Shown one piece after another: positions 33,987-41,817 of a DNA stretch of 64,000 nucleotides. Location: contig NZ_CALSBP010000002.1 in the NCBI RefSeq assembly GCF_943373825.1, forward strand, positions 2,469,501 through 2,533,500, in the 5' to 3' direction. The first letter of the stretch is position 1. Each line of letters starts with the position of its first letter. The position numbers were made by a program, and so were the translations under genes. The notes below the pieces were generated by a model, which was not told where the DNA came from, did no database searches, and saw nothing but the letters and a program-made list of their open reading frames with translations. This DNA is from Aquimarina spinulae (lineage in GTDB: Bacteria > Bacteroidota > Bacteroidia > Flavobacteriales > Flavobacteriaceae).

Positions 33987-34769
33987 TTAGTTTCTAACAT
34001 CTGTCCAACCCTTCCAATGACCTAAAAAACCTCCTGGCACTGATCGCCAAGATCCTCTATATCTTTTTTTTCCTCCGATATAAGTTATTTTTTTTCCATA
34101 CCCTCGTTTAACGGTATGAGTTGCCTTATCATTTTCTTTCCAACTTCCATTTGCTTTTTTATACTTAAACTTAACTGTCATATGGGGTACTCCGGTTCCA
34201 CTATCGCAAAAAAGATGAGTATACCCTTCTATTTTCTTTTTTTTATTTCCTGACTTCCACACATCTTCAAGATCCCATCCGTCTCCCTCACAATAATCAG
34301 CATATTCTTTATCACAAAAACCTCGGTTAACCGGGAATTTTTGTAACAATGATTCAGGAATTTTTGCCATTTCTATTGTAACAGGAATATGCATAGTAGG
34401 TACTATCTGTCTTTTTTGTAATAATTTCTGATATTGAAAAGATTTGGACATATCTGCCAATACCTTAGGTACAGGAGTTTTTTCTGAAGTAAGAATCAGA
34501 TATACATCCAACATAGAATGCGTGTCAAAATTAATAAACATTTTGTTGTGTTCAGATCCTGATTCTATAGCAATGATAACAGGATCTCCCTCTTCGTCAC
34601 TTTCGATAAGTTGTAGTTTATTACCATTGGCAAAGGTAAAAACAGCAAATTCTCCACTATTAGTTTCCTCTAGAGTTAGCTGTACAGGTTCTGCTTCATG
34701 CTCACATGAGGTAATAAAGAGTAAGACGCAGATAATGCATAAAACTTGTATAAATTTAATACGTTTCAT
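33987..34769 (-). CDS. Lipoprotein, paralogue of the protein at 39069
   Basis: The 260-residue lipoprotein has a lipobox FITSC (Cys about 22). The first half (about 35-105) holds a conserved block, FAVFTFANGNKLQLIESDEE then DPVIIAIESGS, shared with the gene at 39069. The second half is rich in Lys and aromatic residues, contains several Cys, and ends HWKGWTDVRN. I do not know the family. The basic C-terminal domain suggests binding of an acidic ligand such as a polysaccharide or nucleic acid. It lies downstream of the giant GSDH gene with a 107-nt gap. Confidence 0.75.
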   Translation of the reverse strand: MKRIKFIQVLCIICVLLFITSCEHEAEPVQLTLEETNSGEFAVFTFANGNKLQLIESDEEGDPVIIAIESGSEHNKMFINFDTHSMLDVYLILTSEKTPVPKVLADMSKSFQYQKLLQKRQIVPTMHIPVTIEMAKIPESLLQKFPVNRGFCDKEYADYCEGDGWDLEDVWKSGNKKKKIEGYTHLFCDSGTGVPHMTVKFKYKKANGSWKENDKATHTVKRGYGKKITYIGGKKRYRGSWRSVPGGFLGHWKGWTDVRN

Positions 34770-34847
34770 AAGATTAGTATATTAAAGATTTATGTGATAA
34801 AAATTACCCGAACCTTTTTAAGACACTCGGATTTGCGTCTACTCTTG

Positions 34848-34855
34848 CAAAAATA
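34848..34855 (-). promoter_or_regulatory. -7 promoter element before the lipoprotein at 33987
   Basis: The minus strand reads TATTTTTG, a match to TAnnTTTG, 79 nt before the ATG and 21 nt after the stop of the GSDH gene. No clear -33 box is seen. Confidence 0.4.
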
Positions 34856-34876
34856 TTTTAGAAAAATCCTCTGGAT

Positions 34877-37800
34877 TTAATACTTAATAATTTTATAGGT
34901 TTGTTCGTCATCTTCAACATTAATCTTAACAAAATATAACCCTCTGCTATAATTCAGAATATTGATTGTTGTAGTATTACTATCCAAAATTCTTGAAGTA
35001 GTAATTAGTTTTCCACTAACATCAAACACTCTTATCAAAAAATTACTATATCCAGGTACCAGAACATCAACATTGTCTCTTGCAGGATTTGGAAATAATA
35101 TAGCACTAAAGCCTTCTACATTTTCATTATCGTTTGATGGTACAGGGCTAATTTCTGCAATACCAGCTTCAATAATAGTATTACCACTGTAAGCAATAAA
35201 AATGGTGCCTTCTTCAGAAACATGTATATCTCTTATTCTTCCAAAAATGCCTTGTTCATTACTTCCAAACAGATATTCTATGTTTTGCATTGGTAAAAGA
35301 GTATTGTCCAGAGGTATTTTTATAACAGATTGACCTCTTAAAGTTGCCATAAGAAGACTATTATTAAGCTGTGGAAAAGCGGTATGATTATAATAATCTA
35401 ACCCCGCAGGAGCAACAGAACCCAGATCGATAAAAGAGCAATCAATATCCGGATTATTGCAAGGTGTAGTCACGTCGGGCCATCCATAGTTATTTCCAGA
35501 AGCAATCAGATTGATCTCATCTCCTCCCACTTCGCCGTGTTCGCTTATATAAACATGAGGACCAGCTTGTGTGACTCCTTGAGGATTTCTATGCCCAATA
35601 GTAAACACAGGACTACCTGATATAGGATTATCTGTCGGTATAGAACCATCTGTATTGATTCGTAGGACTTTCCCTTCCAGACTATTTATATCCTGAGCAT
35701 TGTTATTGGGAGATGCAGTTGTGATATATAAAAATCCATCTGATGATAGTAAGAGGTCACATCCATGCATTGAAGGCGAAGGAATATTTTCTAAAAGTAC
35801 AGTTTCATTGGTTAAATCATCATCTACAATAGTATATTTTGCTATTCGAAGTTTAAGACTGCCATCATTATATGTATAAGCAACAAACAGTTCTTCATTA
35901 CCCAAAGCCAAACCCAGTAATCCTCCTCTGGGAGAAGTATTGGTATCAAAATCTTGCGTTTCACCTAATCTAAGTACTTCTTGTTTATCTCCTGTATTTC
36001 TGTTTATTTTACTTATTACCCCAAGATCCCTGTCTGTAATCCATAAAAAACCGTTACCATCCAATTCTATAGACCATGGTACTTCAATCTCATTAGTAAG
36101 TACCCTTATATATCCTCTGGTATCTCCAATACTTATATTTTGAGTAAGTAAGTTTTGATTATCGGTTAGTTCGGCTAATTGTGTACAACCTGCAACCGAA
36201 ACTAGGAGACCATAATCCTCTATATTAGATTGAATCTCTATAGAATCACCTGTCTGTCCTACAATAGGAGTATTATTTAAAGTCCATTGATACAAATATC
36301 CAATCCCCGACGTAGCAGTTAATGTTTGGTCTTGACGCACAAAATAGACATTTGTTAGATCTGAATGATTTACAACAATACTACCATTCATTAATCGATC
36401 ACATCCTTCACTCATGGCTCGTACTGTTATTTCATCATCATTACGAATATGGTGGTAAGGAATAGCTATCGATAAAGGTTCTCCCGATCCCATTGCCGAA
36501 ATGCCAATTTCTGTAGTATTTACCAATACCACATATGCTATCAGGTTTTCAGAATCTGATAAGTGAATTGTTACATCTTCTCCACTACACATAGTAGTGT
36601 TACCTGATAGGTCAAATGCACTTAATTGCCCAGCTACCGTTATGGTTACTGTACCAGGGTTACTCTCACAACCTTCTATAGTTTGAGTAGCATAAAATGT
36701 AGTAGTGGTCGATATATCGGTATTTAATATATTTCCTGTAGCAATACCATTTTCGAGATCGGGATCAGAATACCAGGTAATGTTTTCTCCTATTGCTTCT
36801 AATTGTACAGATGATTCGAAACAGATACTATATCCTTCTGGCATTTCGGGAACGGGAGCACAGGTAAATTCGATGGTATTAGAAATTACATTACAACTAC
36901 CATTATCTACAATTACGTAATACGTTCCTGATCTTGATAACTGCAATACCTCATCATCGCCATCTACTAATTCCTGATTTCTATACCAGGAAAATGTCAA
37001 CCCTCCAGAGCTTACCGAGGGAGTGGCCTGTAGTTCATTACCCACTGCTTGTAATACAACATTAAACGGATCGGATATCTCAATATCAAAAGAACCATTC
37101 ATAATAGATGTGCAACTATTTAATGATGATCGGACTTGGATATTCCCAGAACTTAATCCTCCGATTGTGTTTAAAGTAATCGAGCTTCCTGTTCCTTCAA
37201 TAAGATTACCAATGGAAACATTATCCAACAGTGTTTGATAGGTAGCTCCAATCTCTGACCCATCTAGTGAAAAACTTAGTGTATCTCCAGAACATAATTG
37301 CATACTGGCACTTTGATCGATTGAAAAGGGTTGTGGATCAGAAATAATCGTTATTGTTACCGAAGAGGAGGTAGAAGTACAATCTGTATTTGATTGTGTA
37401 AGATAATATGTTGTAGTCTCTGTAACACCAGTGGGTTCGAATTGTGCTCCTGTATGCAACAGATTGGTTAACCCAATATCAGAATACCATCGAATAGTGC
37501 CGCTACCCGATGCTGTTAATACAGGTGCTGAGTCACTGTTGCATATAGGATCAGGATCTTCAATCGTTGGTGCCGGTAAGCAGTAACTTTCATTTCTTAG
37601 TACTACTATTCTATCTTGATTGTGAGATGCCATAAAGATTTCACCATTAGGAGATACACAATAATCACGTGGAGAAACTTGAGATCCATCATCACCCCAA
37701 ACTACATACTGATCATCATTGGTCAATATTATATTGTTAGCAGGGTTTAAACTTGTGTTTTTATTAATAACACTTTGGCCATCTTCAGAAACTAGTATTC

Positions 37801-38839
37801 TAAACGCTCTTCCACCTTTTGATGACCCTCCTATAAATGTATCTTCCCATTCTGGTATAGCAGGATGGTCATAATACAACAATCCCGTAGGGGCAAGGTC
37901 AAAGGTTACCAAGGGGCATGTGTTTTCATTTGTATTAGAAGAAGGGTCGCAATATCCCTCATATACAATATTATCATTAATATCCAGAAAGCCCCACCCA
38001 TAACTATTACCCGGCTCTATACGGTTAAATTCATCATTAAGTTGTGCACCATGCTCTAATGCATAAATAGCATTGGGATATGTGGGATGGTTTGCAGGTA
38101 CTTGCGCAATACCTTGCGGGTTTCTATGCCCGTAGCTGTAAATATAACTTGCTGGCGATGTAGGGTTACCCGAGTCATAAAATGGATTATCGATAGGTGC
38201 TGATCCATCCAGATTTATGCGTAAAACTTTACCGACGATATTATCAAGTCGGGAGGCATACCCCTCCTCCTCATCATTTGCTCCTGTAGTCATCAATAAC
38301 TTTTGGTCATTTGATATCAACAACCTTGATCCATGATTATCTGGCGCAACATTAGACTGAAGTAAAATTTCCTGATTTTCTAATCTTTGATTGGTAAAAC
38401 TATAAGTATATCTCGAAAGTGTTTGTAGATTTTGAGGATTAGTGTGTGTTAGATATATATAAGGGCTTCCATCATTAAAATCTGGATGTACCACCATACC
38501 TAACAGTCCTCCTGTACCAGGCCCTTGCTGTATTTGATCAGATGGTAATGTAAGCAGGATTTCTTTTGGGGATGAAGAATCATAGGGGTCAACTCTGCAA
38601 ACATTTCCTGTGTCCCTCTCGGTAAACCAAATCATATTATCGGGCCCCCACAAAATCTCCCAAGGCTTCTCAACATCTGTTCTAAGAAACGAATATGTAA
38701 CAGTAGTATCTCCCACTTCAAATGTTCCTTGAGCAGATAACATGGTGATATCAATATTGAGTATCACTATTATAAAAAATACCTTTAAGATAAATTTATC
38801 TAGAAAGGGGCTTGTATTATTAAGAGTTTTATTTGTCAT
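34877..38839 (-). CDS. Giant T9SS-secreted protein with two glucose/sorbosone dehydrogenase-like propellers
   Basis: The 1320-residue protein is secreted. After a signal sequence it has a first GSDH-like six-bladed propeller (about 45-420; EKPWEILWGPDNMIWFTER, GGLLGMVVHPDF, YGHRNPQG, EHGAQLNDEFN). Three or four Ig-like modules with STTTTFYATQ-type strands follow (about 420-905). A second propeller spans about 910-1235 (VPWSIELDGNGFLWITDRD, GHRNPQGV, SEHGEVGGDEIN). A type IX sorting domain ends it (about 1247-1320; FPNPARDNVDV...GLYFVKI). The family includes PQQ- and calcium-dependent sugar oxidases, and both copies keep HRNPQG and the EHG motif. Two propellers in one chain is unusual. Confidence 0.92.
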   Translation of the reverse strand: MTNKTLNNTSPFLDKFILKVFFIIVILNIDITMLSAQGTFEVGDTTVTYSFLRTDVEKPWEILWGPDNMIWFTERDTGNVCRVDPYDSSSPKEILLTLPSDQIQQGPGTGGLLGMVVHPDFNDGSPYIYLTHTNPQNLQTLSRYTYSFTNQRLENQEILLQSNVAPDNHGSRLLISNDQKLLMTTGANDEEEGYASRLDNIVGKVLRINLDGSAPIDNPFYDSGNPTSPASYIYSYGHRNPQGIAQVPANHPTYPNAIYALEHGAQLNDEFNRIEPGNSYGWGFLDINDNIVYEGYCDPSSNTNENTCPLVTFDLAPTGLLYYDHPAIPEWEDTFIGGSSKGGRAFRILVSEDGQSVINKNTSLNPANNIILTNDDQYVVWGDDGSQVSPRDYCVSPNGEIFMASHNQDRIVVLRNESYCLPAPTIEDPDPICNSDSAPVLTASGSGTIRWYSDIGLTNLLHTGAQFEPTGVTETTTYYLTQSNTDCTSTSSSVTITIISDPQPFSIDQSASMQLCSGDTLSFSLDGSEIGATYQTLLDNVSIGNLIEGTGSSITLNTIGGLSSGNIQVRSSLNSCTSIMNGSFDIEISDPFNVVLQAVGNELQATPSVSSGGLTFSWYRNQELVDGDDEVLQLSRSGTYYVIVDNGSCNVISNTIEFTCAPVPEMPEGYSICFESSVQLEAIGENITWYSDPDLENGIATGNILNTDISTTTTFYATQTIEGCESNPGTVTITVAGQLSAFDLSGNTTMCSGEDVTIHLSDSENLIAYVVLVNTTEIGISAMGSGEPLSIAIPYHHIRNDDEITVRAMSEGCDRLMNGSIVVNHSDLTNVYFVRQDQTLTATSGIGYLYQWTLNNTPIVGQTGDSIEIQSNIEDYGLLVSVAGCTQLAELTDNQNLLTQNISIGDTRGYIRVLTNEIEVPWSIELDGNGFLWITDRDLGVISKINRNTGDKQEVLRLGETQDFDTNTSPRGGLLGLALGNEELFVAYTYNDGSLKLRIAKYTIVDDDLTNETVLLENIPSPSMHGCDLLLSSDGFLYITTASPNNNAQDINSLEGKVLRINTDGSIPTDNPISGSPVFTIGHRNPQGVTQAGPHVYISEHGEVGGDEINLIASGNNYGWPDVTTPCNNPDIDCSFIDLGSVAPAGLDYYNHTAFPQLNNSLLMATLRGQSVIKIPLDNTLLPMQNIEYLFGSNEQGIFGRIRDIHVSEEGTIFIAYSGNTIIEAGIAEISPVPSNDNENVEGFSAILFPNPARDNVDVLVPGYSNFLIRVFDVSGKLITTSRILDSNTTTINILNYSRGLYFVKINVEDDEQTYKIIKY

Positions 38840-38941
38840 GAATTTTTTAGAGTAATAAATGATGTCTCTGTATTTGCTCTAATACTATCTTTCTGGAAAA
38901 TTGAATGTGTTTTTGGGGTTTGGATCCATATACATTTTGAT

Positions 38942-38980
38942 AAAAAAGCAGCAGGAGAATTAAGAGTTTCTTCCTGCTGC
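38942..38980 (-). terminator. Intrinsic terminator after the lipoprotein gene at 39069
   Basis: GCAGCAGGA (38948-38956) pairs with TCCTGCTGC (38972-38980), and on the minus strand TTTTTT follows (38947-38942). It lies between the lipoprotein at 39069 and the GSDH gene, so the two are probably separate units. Confidence 0.85.
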
Positions 38981-39068
38981 CTATCAAACCATCATTTCAA
39001 ACTGTTGAATTACTCACTAATAAAATTCTTATTATAAAATCATTATTCTGGTAATATCAATTTTATTT

Positions 39069-39866
39069 TTAGTTCCGAAAATCAGTATATCCTTTCCAAT
39101 ACACATATTCTGTTCCAAGGCCAGTTATTGCATTAACCCCACTACGCGCTGCTCTTCTGTATCTTTTCATTTTCCCTGGTATCGACAATCGTTTCCATTT
39201 TCCGGGATATACCTTGTATTTCCCTTTAACATGTGTCGCCCATCCTCCAGATGCTTTTCTATATCTATGTCTTACTTCCATATACTTCCCTTCATTGTAT
39301 GATTCTTTAAACACAGAGGTATAATTTTTCATTACTTTACATCTACTACTTGATGTAATATTAGACACTTTGCTTTTTTTTCGGTTAAAACAATGATTAT
39401 AACTCTCAGGAATATCATCGCAAAAATTTGCTTTAGTATTATTCTTCATTTTAAGTGTTTCAGGGATTTTTTCAACACTAAATTTTAGTGCAGCATCAAA
39501 ATCCTTAACAACGCTTCTATGATTCAAATGATCATTGTCTTCAGAGATATCTGCAATTATTTTTGGCAGAGGAGAGTCATCGGGAGTTAATTTAAGGTAT
39601 ATGTCTAATATAGAATTAGAGTCAAAGTCTATCAATTCTATATTTTTATTTGAGCCAGATTCGATAGCCAGAATAACTGGATCTCCTTCTTCGTCACTTT
39701 CAATTAATTGTAACGTATTTCCATTAGAGAATGTAAAAATCGCCAATTCTCCATTATTATTTTCCTGTAGTGTTTCATTATTAACTCGCTCGCAAGAGAA
39801 TGTAGCAAATGCCAAAAGTGAAATGTATTCAATTAGTGTAATTCTTTTAGGGATAAGATTTTTCAT
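39069..39866 (-). CDS. Secreted lipoprotein, paralogue of the protein at 33987
   Basis: The 265-residue protein has a lipobox FATFSC (Cys about 25). It shares the block LAIFTFSNGNTLQLIESDEE then DPVILAIESGS and the ending YWKGYTDFRN with the protein at 33987. The Lys/Arg-rich second half diverges and carries a Cys pair (SFNHCFN-like and SRCKV). The function is unknown. A decayed third copy of its signal sequence lies at 41578-41652, so the family expanded and decayed locally. Confidence 0.75.
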   Translation of the reverse strand: MKNLIPKRITLIEYISLLAFATFSCERVNNETLQENNNGELAIFTFSNGNTLQLIESDEEGDPVILAIESGSNKNIELIDFDSNSILDIYLKLTPDDSPLPKIIADISEDNDHLNHRSVVKDFDAALKFSVEKIPETLKMKNNTKANFCDDIPESYNHCFNRKKSKVSNITSSSRCKVMKNYTSVFKESYNEGKYMEVRHRYRKASGGWATHVKGKYKVYPGKWKRLSIPGKMKRYRRAARSGVNAITGLGTEYVYWKGYTDFRN

Positions 39867-39964
39867 TATTTAATCTGGTTTTAATTTATAAGTAAAATTA
39901 TATTTTTGAATTGTGTGTGTTTAATTAGCATTAGTGTCTAACAAATTTTTAAAGACCCTTTTTA

Positions 39965-41494
39965 TTATGGTAGTATAACAGATGCTTCTTTATGAATCAA
40001 TTCTATATTATCAATAGCTATAGATCCTCTTTCATGTCCATCTCTTGAAAAGCGAAAGCTTATATAATCGAGATCCCTTAAATTAACTCCCGAAAAGTCA
40101 TTTAAAGGCATGATAAACGTTTTCATACCATTTAACTTCACCAATGCTCTCTCCTGAAAATTTTCCTTAAAAATTTCTATTGGATATGGTAAAACACCAT
40201 AATTACTTAATCGAAGCGATTTATAATTACCTTGGTTATCCTTTAATCTTATGTAAAAATCTTGTGATTGATTTTCAATATTTCCCCCACCAAAATTCTG
40301 TGCTACCCTAAAAGATAAATAATCGTAATTTTTTACATTTTTATGCTGATTGGGGAAATGAAACCTAACTCTATGAGTACTTTTGGACCATTTAATCCCA
40401 AGGTATCTTTGATAATGAGGAAAATAGCTATGAAGAATCTCCTGTTCTGTTCTTCTATCGTGAAGAGAAACCTTTTGATTAAGTCCATTGTGATATGTTA
40501 TGGCTCCTCCTAAAGTGTTCTTGGTTTTATTATTGTTTTCAAAATTTGCCACCACTTTTTTGATTTTTCCCCCATGTTGTATATCTACTTCATAATTAGG
40601 CAATAATTTTTGTTGTCTCTTAAAATATTTAGAATATCGCCCTTGATTAAATAAATTCATATTCAGGTGCGCTGTTATATAAGCCTTGGCATGATTATGG
40701 TTTCCTGCCACTTTATGAGAAGCACCATAAATAAAAACAAAATCTTTTTTAGGAAAATTATTCGCACCATTATATTCAGTTCCAACCATATCATAGAAAA
40801 AATATGGTGTATTTCTTGGATTTTCTCCCCAAACGGCGGTATCTACATCAAGAGATCCATATATCACCAATAAATTTTCTATTTTATTTACAAGATTTTT
40901 GGGGGTAGAATGTGCGTTGCCCTCATATTTTCCTGCTATAGAGTATTCATGCGCTGGTGCAGCCAAAATAAGCGATTTAACAGGCTTGCCAATAAAGTCC
41001 TTAATATATTTGGTATGCAAATAAGCAACTGCCCCCCCCATACTATGGCCTAGTATAGCGACGTTTTTATTAAAATTAAAATTATTATAAATATAATTTA
41101 AGTGTTCCGATATTGTCTTATTTGGGTGTTCATCTACCAAATATTCTATAGAAACGGACCCTATTCCTTTAGAAGCTAAATGTTCTTGTAGGGGTAAGTA
41201 AGATTTATAAGTTTTTCCATAAGCATGAAAAATAATTACAAGAGGAAAAGATCCTCTCATGATACCACCAGAAGGGCATAAGACTCTACCACTATGCTTG
41301 TTAGATTTAATTTTATAGTCCGAAACAGTATATTTATGATTTCCTTTTTGTATCAATCGATTATAATCAGAAGATCCAGCTTTATATTCTATTTTATTAG
41401 AAGAATCTATTATTTGTTCGGACACTTCTGGTGGTTGACAACTTATAGTCAGCATCAGAATTCCCATAATTAAAACACAACACTTTTTAGACAT
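39965..41494 (-). CDS. Lipoprotein alpha/beta hydrolase with C-terminal beta domain
   Basis: The 509-residue lipoprotein has a lipobox LTISC (Cys about 19). An alpha/beta hydrolase domain (about 60-300) has the oxyanion region VIIFHAYGK and the nucleophile elbow GHSMGG (Ser about 150). An Asp follows in YGSLDVDTAV and a catalytic His in GASHKVAGNHNHA. The fold resembles cutinase-like or chlorophyllase-like esterases. The C-terminal 170 residues are a beta-rich module ending with DYISFRFSRDGHERGSIAIDNIEL, like a carbohydrate-binding jelly roll. It lies downstream of a decayed lipoprotein start and of operator copy D, and probably inherits that promoter. Confidence 0.85.
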   Translation of the reverse strand: MSKKCCVLIMGILMLTISCQPPEVSEQIIDSSNKIEYKAGSSDYNRLIQKGNHKYTVSDYKIKSNKHSGRVLCPSGGIMRGSFPLVIIFHAYGKTYKSYLPLQEHLASKGIGSVSIEYLVDEHPNKTISEHLNYIYNNFNFNKNVAILGHSMGGAVAYLHTKYIKDFIGKPVKSLILAAPAHEYSIAGKYEGNAHSTPKNLVNKIENLLVIYGSLDVDTAVWGENPRNTPYFFYDMVGTEYNGANNFPKKDFVFIYGASHKVAGNHNHAKAYITAHLNMNLFNQGRYSKYFKRQQKLLPNYEVDIQHGGKIKKVVANFENNNKTKNTLGGAITYHNGLNQKVSLHDRRTEQEILHSYFPHYQRYLGIKWSKSTHRVRFHFPNQHKNVKNYDYLSFRVAQNFGGGNIENQSQDFYIRLKDNQGNYKSLRLSNYGVLPYPIEIFKENFQERALVKLNGMKTFIMPLNDFSGVNLRDLDYISFRFSRDGHERGSIAIDNIELIHKEASVILP

Positions 41495-41577
41495 AACTTT
41501 TTACTATATTATTAATGAATACAAGTGGGTAAAACCCATGTTTATTTTCTTGCAGAATTTCTATTATCATCTCTCTC

Positions 41578-41652
41578 TCAAGAGAATGTAGCAAATGCCA
41601 AAGCCAAAATGTATACAAACAGTGCAATTCTTATTGAGGTAAGATTTTTCAT
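41578..41652 (-). pseudogene. Decayed 5' end of a third lipoprotein paralogue
   Basis: The minus strand from ATG 41652 encodes MKNLTSIRIALFVYILALAF then ATFS and a TGA stop exactly where the lipobox Cys should be. The functional copy at 39069 reads MKNLIPKRITLIEYISLLAF then ATFSC ER. DNA identity is high across the window, and the rest of the gene is missing. Confidence 0.8.
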
Positions 41653-41673
41653 ATTATCAGTTTTTTAAACATT

Positions 41674-41719
41674 TAAAAAAAGGTGAGTACATTTTAAGGG
41701 CCCAAAACCTACTCACCTT
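41674..41719 (-). terminator. Terminator or attenuator between operator copy D and the downstream genes
   Basis: AAGGTGAGTA (41680-41689) pairs perfectly with TACTCACCTT (41710-41719) with a 20-nt loop, and on the minus strand TTTTTT follows. It lies about 40 nt downstream of the -7 element at 41757 and would end transcripts from that promoter, as well as read-through from the AraC gene. Confidence 0.75.
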
Positions 41720-41756
41720 ATACACAAACTCAACTGTATAAAATACAAGTGAGATG

Positions 41757-41817
41757 CAATTCTAATAACATTAAAAATTATAAGTGTCCTTAAAGTTTGA
41801 ATTTCAAGAAATCAGGA
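41757..41817 (-). promoter_or_regulatory. Operator-promoter module, copy D
   Basis: The 31-nt palindrome (41787-41817) keeps the core AAGTTTGAATTTCAA. Its outer arms differ from copies A and B with some compensating changes (CCG/CGG becomes CCT/AGG). It overlaps the TGA stop (41812-41814) of the GAF-AraC gene. TAGAATTG (41764-41757, minus strand) lies exactly 22 nt away, one mismatch from TAnnTTTG. Confidence 0.65.

Larger units (their letters stand above)
41495..41811. other. 317-nt gap with pseudogene, terminator and promoter
   Basis: It holds operator-promoter copy D, an intrinsic terminator and the decayed lipoprotein start. There is no intact gene. Confidence 0.7.

Noticed and set aside
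34795..34840. CCGAACC...CTCGG upstream of the lipoprotein at 33987 as a fifth copy of the 31-nt palindrome
   Set aside because: The invariant core AAGTTTGAATTTCAA is missing and spacing does not fit.
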